Source: Hymenobacter sediminis (GTDB taxonomy: Bacteria > Bacteroidota > Bacteroidia > Cytophagales > Hymenobacteraceae). Taken from it: a DNA stretch of 64,000 nt. The position numbers and the translations under genes are program-made. Positions 18,145 to 27,358 of the stretch are shown in pieces. Within the stretch, counting starts at the first letter, position 1; each line of letters starts with the position of its first letter. The stretch lies in NCBI RefSeq assembly GCF_003231285.1, contig NZ_QKNS01000004.1, positions 248,001 to 312,000 on the forward strand, written 5' to 3'. Below the pieces are notes generated by a model. That model saw nothing but the letters and a program-made list of their open reading frames with translations. It was not told the DNA's origin and made no database searches.

Positions 18145-20445
18145 ATGAAACGCGCTTTAAAGGTTTTTATGGGGGTGGCGGTGTTCCTAGCGTTGGCCTG
18201 GGGCCTGGATCTGCTTTTCCCACTTCCGCCTACCCCTCAGTACTCGCCCATTGTGCTGGCCGCCGATGGCTCGGTGCTGCACGCCTACCTCAACCCCACC
18301 CAGAAGTGGCGGATGAAAACCGAGCTGCGCGAGATTACGCCGGTGCTACGCAAGGCCATCATGGAGAAAGAAGACCGGTGGTTTCGGTGGCACTTGGGAG
18401 TAAACCCGGTGGCGCTGGTGCAGGCGGCCGGGCGCAACGCGTTTGGCACGGGCCGCACCACCGGGGCCAGCACCATTACCATGCAGGTGGCCCGTTTGCT
18501 GGAGCCCAAGGAGCGCACCTTCGGCAACAAGCTGCTGGAAATGCTGCGCGCTACCCAACTGGAGCTGCATTACAGCAAAGATGAGATTCTGCAGCTCTAC
18601 CTGAACCTGGTGCCCTACGGCGGCAACGTAGAGGGCGTGAAATCGGCAGCCTTGCTCTACTTCCAGCAAACACCCGACTACCTCTCGCTGGCCCAAACTG
18701 TCACACTGGCCATCATCCCGAACCGACCGAGAGGCCTAGTACTGGGTAGGAACAACGCGGCGGTGCTACGGGAGCGTAACCGGTGGCTGAAGCGGTTTGG
18801 CGAGGCCGGTTTGTTTCCCAAGCAGGATGTAGATGATGCTCTGCTGGAACCGCTGGACGTGCAGCGCCATGCTGCGCCTACTTTGGCCCCCCACCTTTCG
18901 CGCCGCTTAGTACGGCAGTTCCCTGGGCAAGCCATCATCCGGAGTGGCCTGGAGCGCAGCAAGCAAGCCAAGGCCGAAGACCTGACCCGCAACTACGTGC
19001 GGCGCCTCTACGAGCTGGGCATCACGCAGGCCGCAGTGCTGGTCGTGAACAACCGGACCCGGCAGGTAGAGGCCTACGTAGGCTCCGCCGACTTCCGCGA
19101 CTTCGCCAACCAGGGCCAGAACGACGGCGTTGTGGCGGTCCGCTCGCCGGGTAGCACACTCAAGCCGTTTCTGTACGCGTTGGCTATGGACCGGGGCCTC
19201 GTTACACCCAAGCAACTGCTGCCCGATGTGCCCACCAACTTCCAGGGCTACCGCCCCGAGAATTTTGACAAGCACTGCAACGGCGAGGTGACACTGGAGC
19301 GCGCCCTGGCCTACTCCCTCAACATTCCGGCAGTGCGCGTGCTCAACCAACTCGGCGTGCCCACCTTCACCGATAAACTCCGCCAGGCGGGCTTCCAGAA
19401 CGTAACCCGCAACCGCACCCGACTAGGTCTCAGCAGCATTTTAGGCGGCTGCGGCGCGAGTCTGGAAGAGCTGACGAATTTGTACGTGACGCTGGCGGAG
19501 GGCGGAGAGTATGCGGGGTTGCGGCTGGTTTCTGCCAATAAAAGCAATCCGGCAAAACCGCTCGTTTCCGAAGGCTCTGCCTTCCTCACTACCGAAATCT
19601 TGGCCCAGCTCACCCGGCCCGATTTGCCCATTAACGCGGCCAGCAGCATGCGCCTGCCCAAGATTGCCTGGAAGACTGGTACCAGCTACGGCCGCCGCGA
19701 CGCCTGGAGCATCGGCTACAACAAGCAGTACACGATTGGGGTGTGGGTAGGAAACTTCAGCGGCCAGGGCAGCCCAGCCCTCACAGGCTCGGAAGTAGCC
19801 ACTCCCCTGCTCTTCGACCTGTTTAATGCGGTGGCCTACAACTCGCCCAACGACTGGTTTGCGCCCCCGGCTGCGCTAGACTTCCGGTTGGTGTGCGCGG
19901 AAAGTGGCCTGGTACCCGGCGAGAACTGCCCAAATCAGATAATCGACTATTTCCTGCCCAACGTGAGCAGTGGGCAGCGGTGCCAGCATGTGCGGGAAGT
20001 ACTGGTGTCGGCCGACGGCAGCTCTACGTACTGCCGGGCTTGTGCGCCGGCGGCTGGGTATCGGCGTGAGCTGTACCCCAATTTGCTACCCGAGGTAGCC
20101 GCTTACAAGGAAGCCCAGGGCATTCCGTACCGCCGCCTTCCCCCGCACAACCCGCAATGCCAGCTGGTACGCGGTGGCCTAGAGCGGGCGCCCAGCATTA
20201 CCTCCCCTACCCCCAACACCGAGTACGTGCTCAACCGCCGCGAAAAGCAGCAACTCCTGCTTTCTTGCACCACCGACAATGAGGTGCGGCAGGTGTTTTG
20301 GTATGTCAACGACCGGTTTCTGCAAGCCGCCACCCCTACGGAGCGGGTGTTTATCAAGCCGCCACCCGGCCCGCTGAAAATCTCCTGCGCCGACGACCAC
20401 GGCCGCAACACCGATGTACTGGTGACGGTAACGGAGCTGGAATAA
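18145..20445 (+). CDS. pbpC: Penicillin-binding protein 1C
   Basis: 766 residues from the ATG at 18145; a start at 18115 would add ten residues before the basic/hydrophobic anchor. One N-terminal membrane helix (about 5-22) is followed by the GT51 transglycosylase, with catalytic Glu about 76 in EKEDRWF and the RTTGASTITMQ motif. The transpeptidase has STLK at about 337-340, YSLN and KTG at about 510-512. The C-terminal about 90 residues form the BiPBP_C beta domain typical of PBP1C. It polymerises and possibly crosslinks peptidoglycan in the periplasm. Pairing with an alpha-2-macroglobulin gene matches E. coli yfhM-pbpC. Cysteines in the C-terminal third (for example CPN and CRAC) suggest disulfides. 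Confidence 0.95.
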   Translation: MKRALKVFMGVAVFLALAWGLDLLFPLPPTPQYSPIVLAADGSVLHAYLNPTQKWRMKTELREITPVLRKAIMEKEDRWFRWHLGVNPVALVQAAGRNAFGTGRTTGASTITMQVARLLEPKERTFGNKLLEMLRATQLELHYSKDEILQLYLNLVPYGGNVEGVKSAALLYFQQTPDYLSLAQTVTLAIIPNRPRGLVLGRNNAAVLRERNRWLKRFGEAGLFPKQDVDDALLEPLDVQRHAAPTLAPHLSRRLVRQFPGQAIIRSGLERSKQAKAEDLTRNYVRRLYELGITQAAVLVVNNRTRQVEAYVGSADFRDFANQGQNDGVVAVRSPGSTLKPFLYALAMDRGLVTPKQLLPDVPTNFQGYRPENFDKHCNGEVTLERALAYSLNIPAVRVLNQLGVPTFTDKLRQAGFQNVTRNRTRLGLSSILGGCGASLEELTNLYVTLAEGGEYAGLRLVSANKSNPAKPLVSEGSAFLTTEILAQLTRPDLPINAASSMRLPKIAWKTGTSYGRRDAWSIGYNKQYTIGVWVGNFSGQGSPALTGSEVATPLLFDLFNAVAYNSPNDWFAPPAALDFRLVCAESGLVPGENCPNQIIDYFLPNVSSGQRCQHVREVLVSADGSSTYCRACAPAAGYRRELYPNLLPEVAAYKEAQGIPYRRLPPHNPQCQLVRGGLERAPSITSPTPNTEYVLNRREKQQLLLSCTTDNEVRQVFWYVNDRFLQAATPTERVFIKPPPGPLKISCADDHGRNTDVLVTVTELE

Positions 20446-20997
20446 GCGGCGCGAATAGGCAAGACTTCCTACCCTTAGCAAACCCGCCAAGTCGGGAGCA
20501 GTATCCCGCGGGCTTTACTAGGGCATGGGGCTGAAAACCCGGAAAAGACTGACTTATCGAGCGCCTCGAGACATCTCGCGGGTCGACGACTGAATTACTA
20601 CTACCATACTCGCAGGCAAAACTTCCTCGAAAAGCTCGACAAGGCGGGTTGTTGCTCTCTTAGAGTGGTGGTAAGTTTCTTCGCCTTTGCTGCAACTCCC
20701 TGGGGTAGGAACACCACCTGAGCGCCTAGTTTTTTTACGAGCAGAATAACCTTTTGGGAGTGGGCTGGTTTACCAGCCTTGAACTACCGATACCAAAGTT
20801 TATTCAGCCCTGAATATTTCCGGGCCGGTACTACGCAAACAAGTAAAAGGCTTGTTTCTTAGAAAAAATAGGACCTCTCAGGCAGCGGAAAACGCGCAAA
20901 CGGTGTCCTTGCGCCTGATGTCCGGATTAGTGACTGGCCTGGCAGGATGGCCAGAGGTGCTTATGCTACGTAACGGGGTAGCTGCTTTTACTTGAAT
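20446..20997. other. 552-bp intergenic region with degenerate repeat
   Basis: No credible gene was found. It holds a diverged repeat-like stretch: TCGAGACATCTCG at 20566-20578 occurs identically at 23680-23692 inside the second inverted-repeat element, and AACCCGCC near 20481 is mirrored by GGCGGGTT near 20643. The last about 100 bases probably carry the promoter of the efflux operon, but no clear TTTG / TAnnTTTG pair was identified. Confidence 0.5.
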
Positions 20998-22350
20998 ATG
21001 AAACACATGACACGGGCAATCCGGCTACTGCTTAGCCTCTTGCTGCTTGCCCCCGCCTGGCTACAGGCGCAGCCAACCACGGCCCCCACGCCTCCTTCTG
21101 ATCTTACGTTGGAGCAGTGTCTGCAATTCGCCCTGCAGAACCAACCAGTGCTCCGACAGGCGCGCATTGATGAGGAAACCAACGAGGCCACCATCCGAAT
21201 TGGCCTTTCGGGCTGGCTGCCGCAGGTGGGCATAAACGCCACGGGCCAACACTATTTCCAGCTTCCTTACACAGTATTCCCGAACGCGGAAGGCGTGAAC
21301 GTACCGCGCCAGATTGGCCTGAAGAACACCTCTACGGTGGGCTTATCGGCTACCCAGGCCATTTACAACAACGATGTACGCCTGGCCCTGCGTACGGCCC
21401 GGCCCTCACGGCAGTTCTACCAGCAGAACACCATTGGCGTGCGCATTGATGTGGTAACGGATGTAAGTAAAACGTTTTACGACGTGCTGCTCTCCCAGCG
21501 CCAGCTCGATGTACTGAACGAGGATATTGTGCGGCTGCAGCGCAGCTTGAAAGATGCCCGGGCCCGCTACGAGGCTGGCATCGTGGACAAAACCGATTTC
21601 AAGCAGGCCGAAATTCTACTTAACAACTCCATTGTAGCTCGGAAGCAGGCTGCCGAGAGCATCAAGGCTAAATCGGCGTACCTGAAGGAGCTGATGGGCC
21701 TGACGGGCCAGCAGCCGCTGACTTTGCAGTATGATACCGTCCGGCTGATGCAGGATGCCGTGGTAGATACGGCCGTGGCTCTGGACCCCACCAACCGCAT
21801 CGAGTTCCAGCAGCTCCAGACGCAAAAGGCCCTGCAATCGGCCCAGATCAGCTACTACCGTTGGGGCTTCCTACCCTCGCTGTCGGCGTTCGGCAACTAC
21901 AACGCCGTGTTCCAGAACAACAACTTCGGTGACTTGTACAGCCGGCGCTTCCCCAACTCCTATGCGGGTTTGCAGCTGTCTTTGCCCATCTTCCAGGGCA
22001 CACGCCGCCTCCAGAACCTGCGCCGCGAACGACTCACCGACCAGCGCCTCGACCAGGATATTATTGCTACCCGCAACCGCATCAACACAGAGTTTGAGCA
22101 GGCACTAGCCTCTTATAAAAGCTACTACGCCGACTACCTCACCGGACAGCGCAACCTGGCCTTGTCGAAGGAGGTGTACTCAGTGGTGGATTTGCAGTAC
22201 CGCGAAGGTATCAAGACCTACCTCGATGTGATTGTGGCCCAAACTACCCTGCGTACCGCCCAACTTAACTATTACAGTGCCTTGTTTCAGGTGCTCAGCA
22301 GCAAAGTGGATTTGCTGCGCGCCCAAGGCAACCTCCCTACTCAGTATTGA
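20998..22350 (+). CDS. TolC-family outer membrane efflux protein
   Basis: 450 residues from the ATG at 20998 (MKHMTRAIRL...); a TTG two codons upstream and an ATG three codons downstream are alternatives. A Sec signal peptide (about 1-24, ending LQAQ) precedes two repeated OEP domains. Each has long helices of coiled-coil type (for example LNEDIVRLQRSLKDARARYEAGIVDKTDFKQAE), and one has the common LPIFQGTRR motif before its strand. Trimers form the outer-membrane exit duct of tripartite pumps. The membrane-fusion protein and RND permease genes follow in the same direction, so it should export the pump's substrates. No local regulator is present. Confidence 0.93.
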   Translation: MKHMTRAIRLLLSLLLLAPAWLQAQPTTAPTPPSDLTLEQCLQFALQNQPVLRQARIDEETNEATIRIGLSGWLPQVGINATGQHYFQLPYTVFPNAEGVNVPRQIGLKNTSTVGLSATQAIYNNDVRLALRTARPSRQFYQQNTIGVRIDVVTDVSKTFYDVLLSQRQLDVLNEDIVRLQRSLKDARARYEAGIVDKTDFKQAEILLNNSIVARKQAAESIKAKSAYLKELMGLTGQQPLTLQYDTVRLMQDAVVDTAVALDPTNRIEFQQLQTQKALQSAQISYYRWGFLPSLSAFGNYNAVFQNNNFGDLYSRRFPNSYAGLQLSLPIFQGTRRLQNLRRERLTDQRLDQDIIATRNRINTEFEQALASYKSYYADYLTGQRNLALSKEVYSVVDLQYREGIKTYLDVIVAQTTLRTAQLNYYSALFQVLSSKVDLLRAQGNLPTQY

Positions 22351-22451
22351 TTTTAGAACTCAGATGCCGAAGCTAAGCGCCTAGCTCTCGCTCCGGAAAG
22401 TATAGCGCTGCTGATTTCAAACCACGTTGTCAGCGCCAGTGCCTTCTAAGT

Positions 22452-22486
22452 TCTACGCTCTCATATCTACGCTCTCGTAAGCTCTC
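22452..22486. repeat. Short tandem repeat before the membrane-fusion gene
   Basis: TCTACGCTCTC occurs at 22452-22462 and 22466-22476 (14-base period), with a third partial GCTCTC at 22481-22486 touching the ATG of the next gene. Possible slippage product or leader element. Confidence 0.5.
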
Positions 22487-23650
22487 ATGAACAAGACCCT
22501 ACTTGCCCTTTCCTGCGCCGCCGGCCTGTTTGCCGTGGCTAGCTGCGGCAAAAAAGAAGACGAAAAAGCGGCTGGTCCGCCGCCGGCTACGCCCGTTACC
22601 CTTGTGGCTGCCCAAACCTCCGATGCGGTGTACTACGATGAGTATCCGGCAACCGCAGTGGCAATCAACAACGTGGAGCTGCGCAGCCAGGTAGCCGGCT
22701 TTATCACCCAGATCTTTTTCAAGGAAGGCGAGGTAGTGACGAAAGGCAAGCCGCTGTATGAAATTGACCGGCGCAAGTACCAGGCTGCCTATCAGCAGGC
22801 CCTAGCTGGCCTTCGCAGCACCCAGGCCACCGTACAGAACGCCCAGATCAACCTGAACCGCTACGAGCGGCTGCTGGAGCAAGACGCCGTAGCTCGCCAG
22901 ATTGTGGATAACGCCCGCACCAACTACGCTACGGCCCAGGCCCAGGTAGGCGTGGCCCAGGCCAACGTGGCGGCCGCCCGCACCGACCTCGACTACTCCC
23001 TGATCAAAGCGCCGTTTACCGGCCGCATCGGCATCTCGCAGGTGCGCCTGGGTTCCCAGGTGAGCCCCGGCTCTACGCTGCTGAACACCATCAGCGGCGA
23101 GGACCCCATGGGCGTTGACTTCGTGGTGACGGAATCAGACCTCAACCGTTTCAACGACCTGCAGCGCCAGGGCACCACCAGCAATGACTCCACATTCCGC
23201 TTGGTACTACCCGATGGCACCCGCTACAACCAGCCGGGCAAGATTCTGGCCATTGACCGCGGCGTAACCCAGGGTACCGGTACCGTCCAGATTCGGGTGC
23301 AGTTTGCCAACCCCAAGCGCCAGCTGAAGGATGGCATGAGCGCCGTGCTCAGCGTGCTCAACCGCCAATCGGGCCGCCGCATTGTTATTCCCTACAAAGC
23401 CGTGGTGGAGCAGATGGGTGAAAACTTCGTGTTTGTGGCCGGCGACAGCAGTAAGGCTTACCAGCGCAAAGTGCAGCTCGGCCCGCGCCTCCGCGACCAG
23501 ATCGTTATCATGGAAGGTATCAAGCCCGGCGACCAGGTAGTAACCGAGGGCTTACAGCGCCTCCGCGACGGCGGTCAGATTCAGACCGGTACGCCTGCTC
23601 AAGCCCAGGGTGGTGCAGGCGCTCCTCCCGCTGGTGGAGCTAAGAAATAA
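22487..23650 (+). CDS. RND efflux membrane-fusion (periplasmic adaptor) lipoprotein
   Basis: 387 residues. Lipobox VASC (Cys20) makes it a periplasm-facing lipoprotein, like AcrA. The order of parts is barrel-sandwich strand (VELRSQVAGFITQIFFKEGEVV, about 65-85), alpha-helical hairpin (about 100-165, with repeated Gln/Ala heptads), second lipoyl half with APFTGRIG, beta-barrel, and membrane-proximal domain ending in a Gly/Ala/Pro-rich tail. It bridges the TolC-like exit duct and the RND permease. It lies 136 bp after the TolC gene and 155 bp before the permease, the latter gap being occupied by a repeat element. Confidence 0.94.
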   Translation: MNKTLLALSCAAGLFAVASCGKKEDEKAAGPPPATPVTLVAAQTSDAVYYDEYPATAVAINNVELRSQVAGFITQIFFKEGEVVTKGKPLYEIDRRKYQAAYQQALAGLRSTQATVQNAQINLNRYERLLEQDAVARQIVDNARTNYATAQAQVGVAQANVAAARTDLDYSLIKAPFTGRIGISQVRLGSQVSPGSTLLNTISGEDPMGVDFVVTESDLNRFNDLQRQGTTSNDSTFRLVLPDGTRYNQPGKILAIDRGVTQGTGTVQIRVQFANPKRQLKDGMSAVLSVLNRQSGRRIVIPYKAVVEQMGENFVFVAGDSSKAYQRKVQLGPRLRDQIVIMEGIKPGDQVVTEGLQRLRDGGQIQTGTPAQAQGGAGAPPAGGAKK

Positions 23651-23663
23651 GAATACAAAAGCC

Positions 23664-23757
23664 CGTCATGTCAAGTTAGTCGAGACATCTCGTGCGCTGA
23701 CGTTGAGGCACTACCCAAAAGATTCGAGCAAGATGTTCCGGCAAGCTCGACATGACG
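23664..23757. repeat. Degenerate inverted repeat, second member of the family
   Basis: Arms of about 33 bases (about 23664-23696 and 23725-23757) match imperfectly as reverse complements and share the GTCATG...GAGCTTG...CATCT plan of the perfect 36-bp repeat at 16672-16769. It lies inside the efflux operon between adaptor and permease genes, where a stable hairpin could tune relative expression. Confidence 0.7.
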
Positions 23758-23805
23758 TTCTGAATTTGCTGATAGTAACCTGCTTTCAGCTAACCGCCTA
23801 GATAT

Positions 23806-26800
23806 ATGATTGCAGAAACCTTTATCCGGCGCCCCGTCACGGCTATTGTCACCTCCCTGGTGATTGTGCTGGTGGGGGTGCTGGCCATCCTGAATTTGCC
23901 CGTAGGCCAGTATCCGGAGATTACGCCGCCCACCGTATCAGTAACGGGCACGTACACCGGTGCCGATGCCCAGACGGTGGAGCAAACCGTAGCCACGCCC
24001 GTGGAAGTGCAGGTAAACGGCACTCCCGGCATGACTTACCTGCAGAGCAACAGCACCAGCAATGGGCAGATGAGCATGACGGTGAACTTCGAGGTAGGCA
24101 CCGACATCAACATTGCCGCCCTTGATGTGCAGAACCGTGTGGGCATCGCCCAGCCTACCCTCCCCCAGGAGGTGCAACGCCTGGGCCTGGTAGTGCGCAA
24201 GCGGAATCCCAGCATCCTGATGCTGGTGGCCTTGTACGCCCCCAAAGGCTCGCACAACACCACCTTCCTCGATAACTACGCCAACGTGTTCATTAAGGAC
24301 GCTTTGCTGCGCACCAAGGGGGTAGGCGACATCGTGAGCCGCGCCGATGACTTCTCGATGCGCGTGTGGCTTAACCCCGATAAACTATCTCAGCTGGGCG
24401 TAACGGCCCAGGAGGTAACGGCCGCCATTCAGGAGCAGAACGCCCAGATTGCGGCCGGCTCCATTGGCGCCCCACCTGCCCAAACCGGCCAGACGTTCGA
24501 GTATATTGTCTTCGTGAAAGGCCGCCTCACTGATACCGAGGAGTTCGGCAACATCATTGTGAAAACCCGGCCCGAAGACGGATCTGTGGTGTATTTGAAG
24601 GATGTGGCCCGCCTGGAGTTGGGTAAGTTCAACTACGCCAACAACTCCTACGTGGATGGTAAGCGCTCAGCCTACCTGCTGGTGTACCAAGCCCCTGGCG
24701 CCAACGCCCTCGAAACCTACGAGAACGTGCTGGGTACCATGGCTCAGCTGAAAAAGCAGTTCCCCGCCGACCTCGACTACGTAGTGCCTTTCGAGGCTGC
24801 TTCGGTAGTGAAAGTGTCGATTGAGGAAGTGCTGCACACGCTGGTTGAGGCCCTGGTGCTGGTAATTATCGTGGTGTTCCTGTTCCTGCAGAGCTGGCGC
24901 TCCACTCTTATTCCAGTGCTGGCTATTCCGGTGTCCATCATCGGTACGTTCATCATGTTTATCCCGCTGGGCTTCACGATTAACACGCTCACCATGTTCG
25001 GCTTCGTGCTGGCTATCGGTATCGTGGTCGATGACGCCATTGTGGTGGTAGAAGCCGTAGAGCACAACATGAATGAGCGGGGCATGAGCCCGCTGGAAGC
25101 TACCCTAGCGGCCATGCGCGAAATCTCGGCGCCGGTTATTGCCATTGCGCTTATTCTGGCCGCCGTATTCGTGCCGGTAGGTTTCATTCCGGGTATCACG
25201 GGGCGTCTGTATCAGCAGTTCGCTATTACCATCGCCATTTCCGTGATTATCTCGGCTTTCGTGGCGCTTTCGCTCACGCCGGCTCTGTGCGTACTGCTAC
25301 TCAAGCCCCACAAGCGCGATGAGCAGTCGAAAGGTCTGGACAGGTTCTTCTTTAAGTTCAACGCTTGGTTCGACCGCGTGACGAGCCGATACGGTAAGGG
25401 CGTGCAGCGCGGCATCAAGCACTCCCGCTTTGTGGTAATTATTCTGGTGTGCATTGTGGCCGGTACGGGCCTGCTGTTCGCTAAAAAGCCCGGCGGCTTT
25501 ATCCCAACGGAAGACGAGGGCCGCGTAATTATCACCTTCAACCTGCCTGAGGCCGCCTCTACGGAGCGCACCGTGAACACGCTCAACGCCGTTATGAAGG
25601 AGTTGGGCCAGATCAAAGGCATCCGTCACTATGCAGGTTTGGGTGGTCTGAACGCAGTAAACTTCTCCTCCAAATCGAACAGCGGCACGGTGTTTTGCCA
25701 GCTGGAGCCTTGGGAAGAGCGCAAAGACAAGGAGCTGCAGCTGCAGAGCCTGATTGCTACCATTCAGCAACGCCTGAGCCACTTAAAGGAAGCCAACATT
25801 GTCGTGATTTCGCCGCCCGCTATTCCGGGTTTGGGTAATACGGGCGGTTTCTCCTTTATTCTGCAGGAACGCGAGGCCGGGGGCGACATCAAGAACTTTG
25901 ATGCCCAGCTCCAGAACTTCCTCGGCGCCCTTCGCAAGCGGCCCGAAATCACGGGAGCCTTCTCCTTCTTTACGGCCAACACGCCTGGTTACCAGCTGAC
26001 CATTGACCGCGAGAAAGCCAAGAAGCTGGGCGTTTCGATTTCGGATATCGGCACGGCCCTGCGCACCTACCTGGGCTCGGCCTATGTGAACGACTTTACG
26101 GTGTACGGCCGCAACTTCCGCGTCGTAACCCAGGCCGATTCCATGTACCGCTCCGACATCAGCAACCTGGGCCAGTACTACGTGCGCAACAGCCAAGGCG
26201 GCATGGTGCCGCTGAGCACGCTCACCAGCTACCAGCGCACCGAATCGGCCCCGCTTATCTCGCACTACAACCTGTTCCGCTCTGCCGAAATCAACGGTAA
26301 CGCGGCCCCCGGCTACTCTTCCGGCGACGCCATCCGGGCGCTGCAAGAAACGGCGGCGCAGAGCCTGCCGGCCGGTTACGGGTTTGAGTTTTCGGGCCTA
26401 AGCCGCGAGGAGCAGATCGCGGGCGGCCAGACCATCTACATTTTTGCCCTGTCGCTCACCTTTGTGTTCTTGTTCCTGGCGGCCTTGTACGAAAGCTGGT
26501 CGGTACCGTTCTCGGTGCTGTTAGCTGTGCCGCTGGGCGCGTTCGGAGCTATTCTGGCCCTGATTTTCCTGCCCAAGCTCACTAACAACGTGTACGCCCA
26601 GATTGGTCTGATTACCCTGATTGGTTTGTCGGCCAAAAACGCTATTCTGATTATCGAATTCGCGAAGGAGCGGGTAGATAAGGGCATGCCGCTGGTGGAT
26701 GCGACCCTGGAAGCTGTGCGCCTGCGCCTGCGTCCCATCGTGATGACTTCGTTGGCCTTCATTCTGGGCGTACTACCGCTGGTGTTTGCTTCCGGCGCTG

Positions 26801-27033
26801 GTGCTCAAAGCCGCCAAACCATCGGCTGGACGGTGTTGGGTGGTATGCTCTCGGCTACGCTGCTGGCTATCTTCATCGTGCCGGTGCTCTACGTGCTTAT
26901 CACGCGCTTTGCCTACGGCAAGGAGAAGCTGGCCGAGTTGGAAGCTAACTACAAGCCCGACGAAGAACACGGCGGCCCTCAAGAAGAAGGCCCTGGTGAA
27001 GGAAACCACTCCCCCGTGCCCAGCCCCGCCTAA
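23806..27033 (+). CDS. RND multidrug efflux permease (HAE1/AcrB-type)
   Basis: 1075 residues, normal for the family. The N-terminus MIAETFIRRPVTAIV starts TM1 at about residues 12-30. The proton-relay acidic pair is D409-D410 in GIVVDDAIVVVEA (TM4), and the conserved G(F)IPxEDEGR and PxxAIPGLG-type porter-domain motifs are present. TM8-12 follow from about 880, with the Lys of LSAKNAILIIEFAKE in TM10. It drives substrate/H+ antiport through the adaptor and TolC-like protein encoded just upstream. The substrate range (drugs, dyes, detergents) cannot be told. A charged Glu/Lys-rich tail ends the protein, then a strong terminator. Confidence 0.96.
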   Translation: MIAETFIRRPVTAIVTSLVIVLVGVLAILNLPVGQYPEITPPTVSVTGTYTGADAQTVEQTVATPVEVQVNGTPGMTYLQSNSTSNGQMSMTVNFEVGTDINIAALDVQNRVGIAQPTLPQEVQRLGLVVRKRNPSILMLVALYAPKGSHNTTFLDNYANVFIKDALLRTKGVGDIVSRADDFSMRVWLNPDKLSQLGVTAQEVTAAIQEQNAQIAAGSIGAPPAQTGQTFEYIVFVKGRLTDTEEFGNIIVKTRPEDGSVVYLKDVARLELGKFNYANNSYVDGKRSAYLLVYQAPGANALETYENVLGTMAQLKKQFPADLDYVVPFEAASVVKVSIEEVLHTLVEALVLVIIVVFLFLQSWRSTLIPVLAIPVSIIGTFIMFIPLGFTINTLTMFGFVLAIGIVVDDAIVVVEAVEHNMNERGMSPLEATLAAMREISAPVIAIALILAAVFVPVGFIPGITGRLYQQFAITIAISVIISAFVALSLTPALCVLLLKPHKRDEQSKGLDRFFFKFNAWFDRVTSRYGKGVQRGIKHSRFVVIILVCIVAGTGLLFAKKPGGFIPTEDEGRVIITFNLPEAASTERTVNTLNAVMKELGQIKGIRHYAGLGGLNAVNFSSKSNSGTVFCQLEPWEERKDKELQLQSLIATIQQRLSHLKEANIVVISPPAIPGLGNTGGFSFILQEREAGGDIKNFDAQLQNFLGALRKRPEITGAFSFFTANTPGYQLTIDREKAKKLGVSISDIGTALRTYLGSAYVNDFTVYGRNFRVVTQADSMYRSDISNLGQYYVRNSQGGMVPLSTLTSYQRTESAPLISHYNLFRSAEINGNAAPGYSSGDAIRALQETAAQSLPAGYGFEFSGLSREEQIAGGQTIYIFALSLTFVFLFLAALYESWSVPFSVLLAVPLGAFGAILALIFLPKLTNNVYAQIGLITLIGLSAKNAILIIEFAKERVDKGMPLVDATLEAVRLRLRPIVMTSLAFILGVLPLVFASGAGAQSRQTIGWTVLGGMLSATLLAIFIVPVLYVLITRFAYGKEKLAELEANYKPDEEHGGPQEEGPGEGNHSPVPSPA

Positions 27034-27072
27034 ACGACTCTAGCTACAGCATACATTTGCCTGTAGCAAGAC

Positions 27073-27128
27073 AAAGCCCCAGTGGAACCGACACTCTCGA
27101 TCTGAGCTGTCGGTTCCACTGGGGCTTT
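27073..27128 (+). terminator. Terminator of the efflux operon
   Basis: Perfect 21-bp stem (27073-27093 with 27108-27128) and 14-base loop, starting AAAGCCCCAGTGG and ending GGGGCTTTTC, 40 bp after the permease stop. Confidence 0.9.
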
Positions 27129-27358
27129 TCGTTTGCGTTTAGTTACAACCAGCCCACAGCCGTCTATAGCATCTTTAACTACCTTACTGCCGGCAATATT
27201 TATCATCAAGCATATTCTTCCAAGTGAACTGCTTACCCCCTTACACTACTAAAATTAATAGCTAATAGAGGAATGTATAGACACAACCTTATGCTAAAAA
27301 TATTAGTATATACAGCGTAGATTTTCGAACTTTAGGCAATCATACAACCCTACTTCGC
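27129..27358. other. AT-rich intergenic region upstream of the SWIM gene
   Basis: No gene is seen in the 325 bp between permease and SWIM gene apart from the terminator. Bases 27160-27340 are clearly AT-rich compared with the surroundings and probably hold the promoter of the SWIM operon. TAGATTTT at about 27310 resembles the Bacteroidota -7 element TAnnTTTG, but no matching -33 TTTG was found. Confidence 0.4.
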
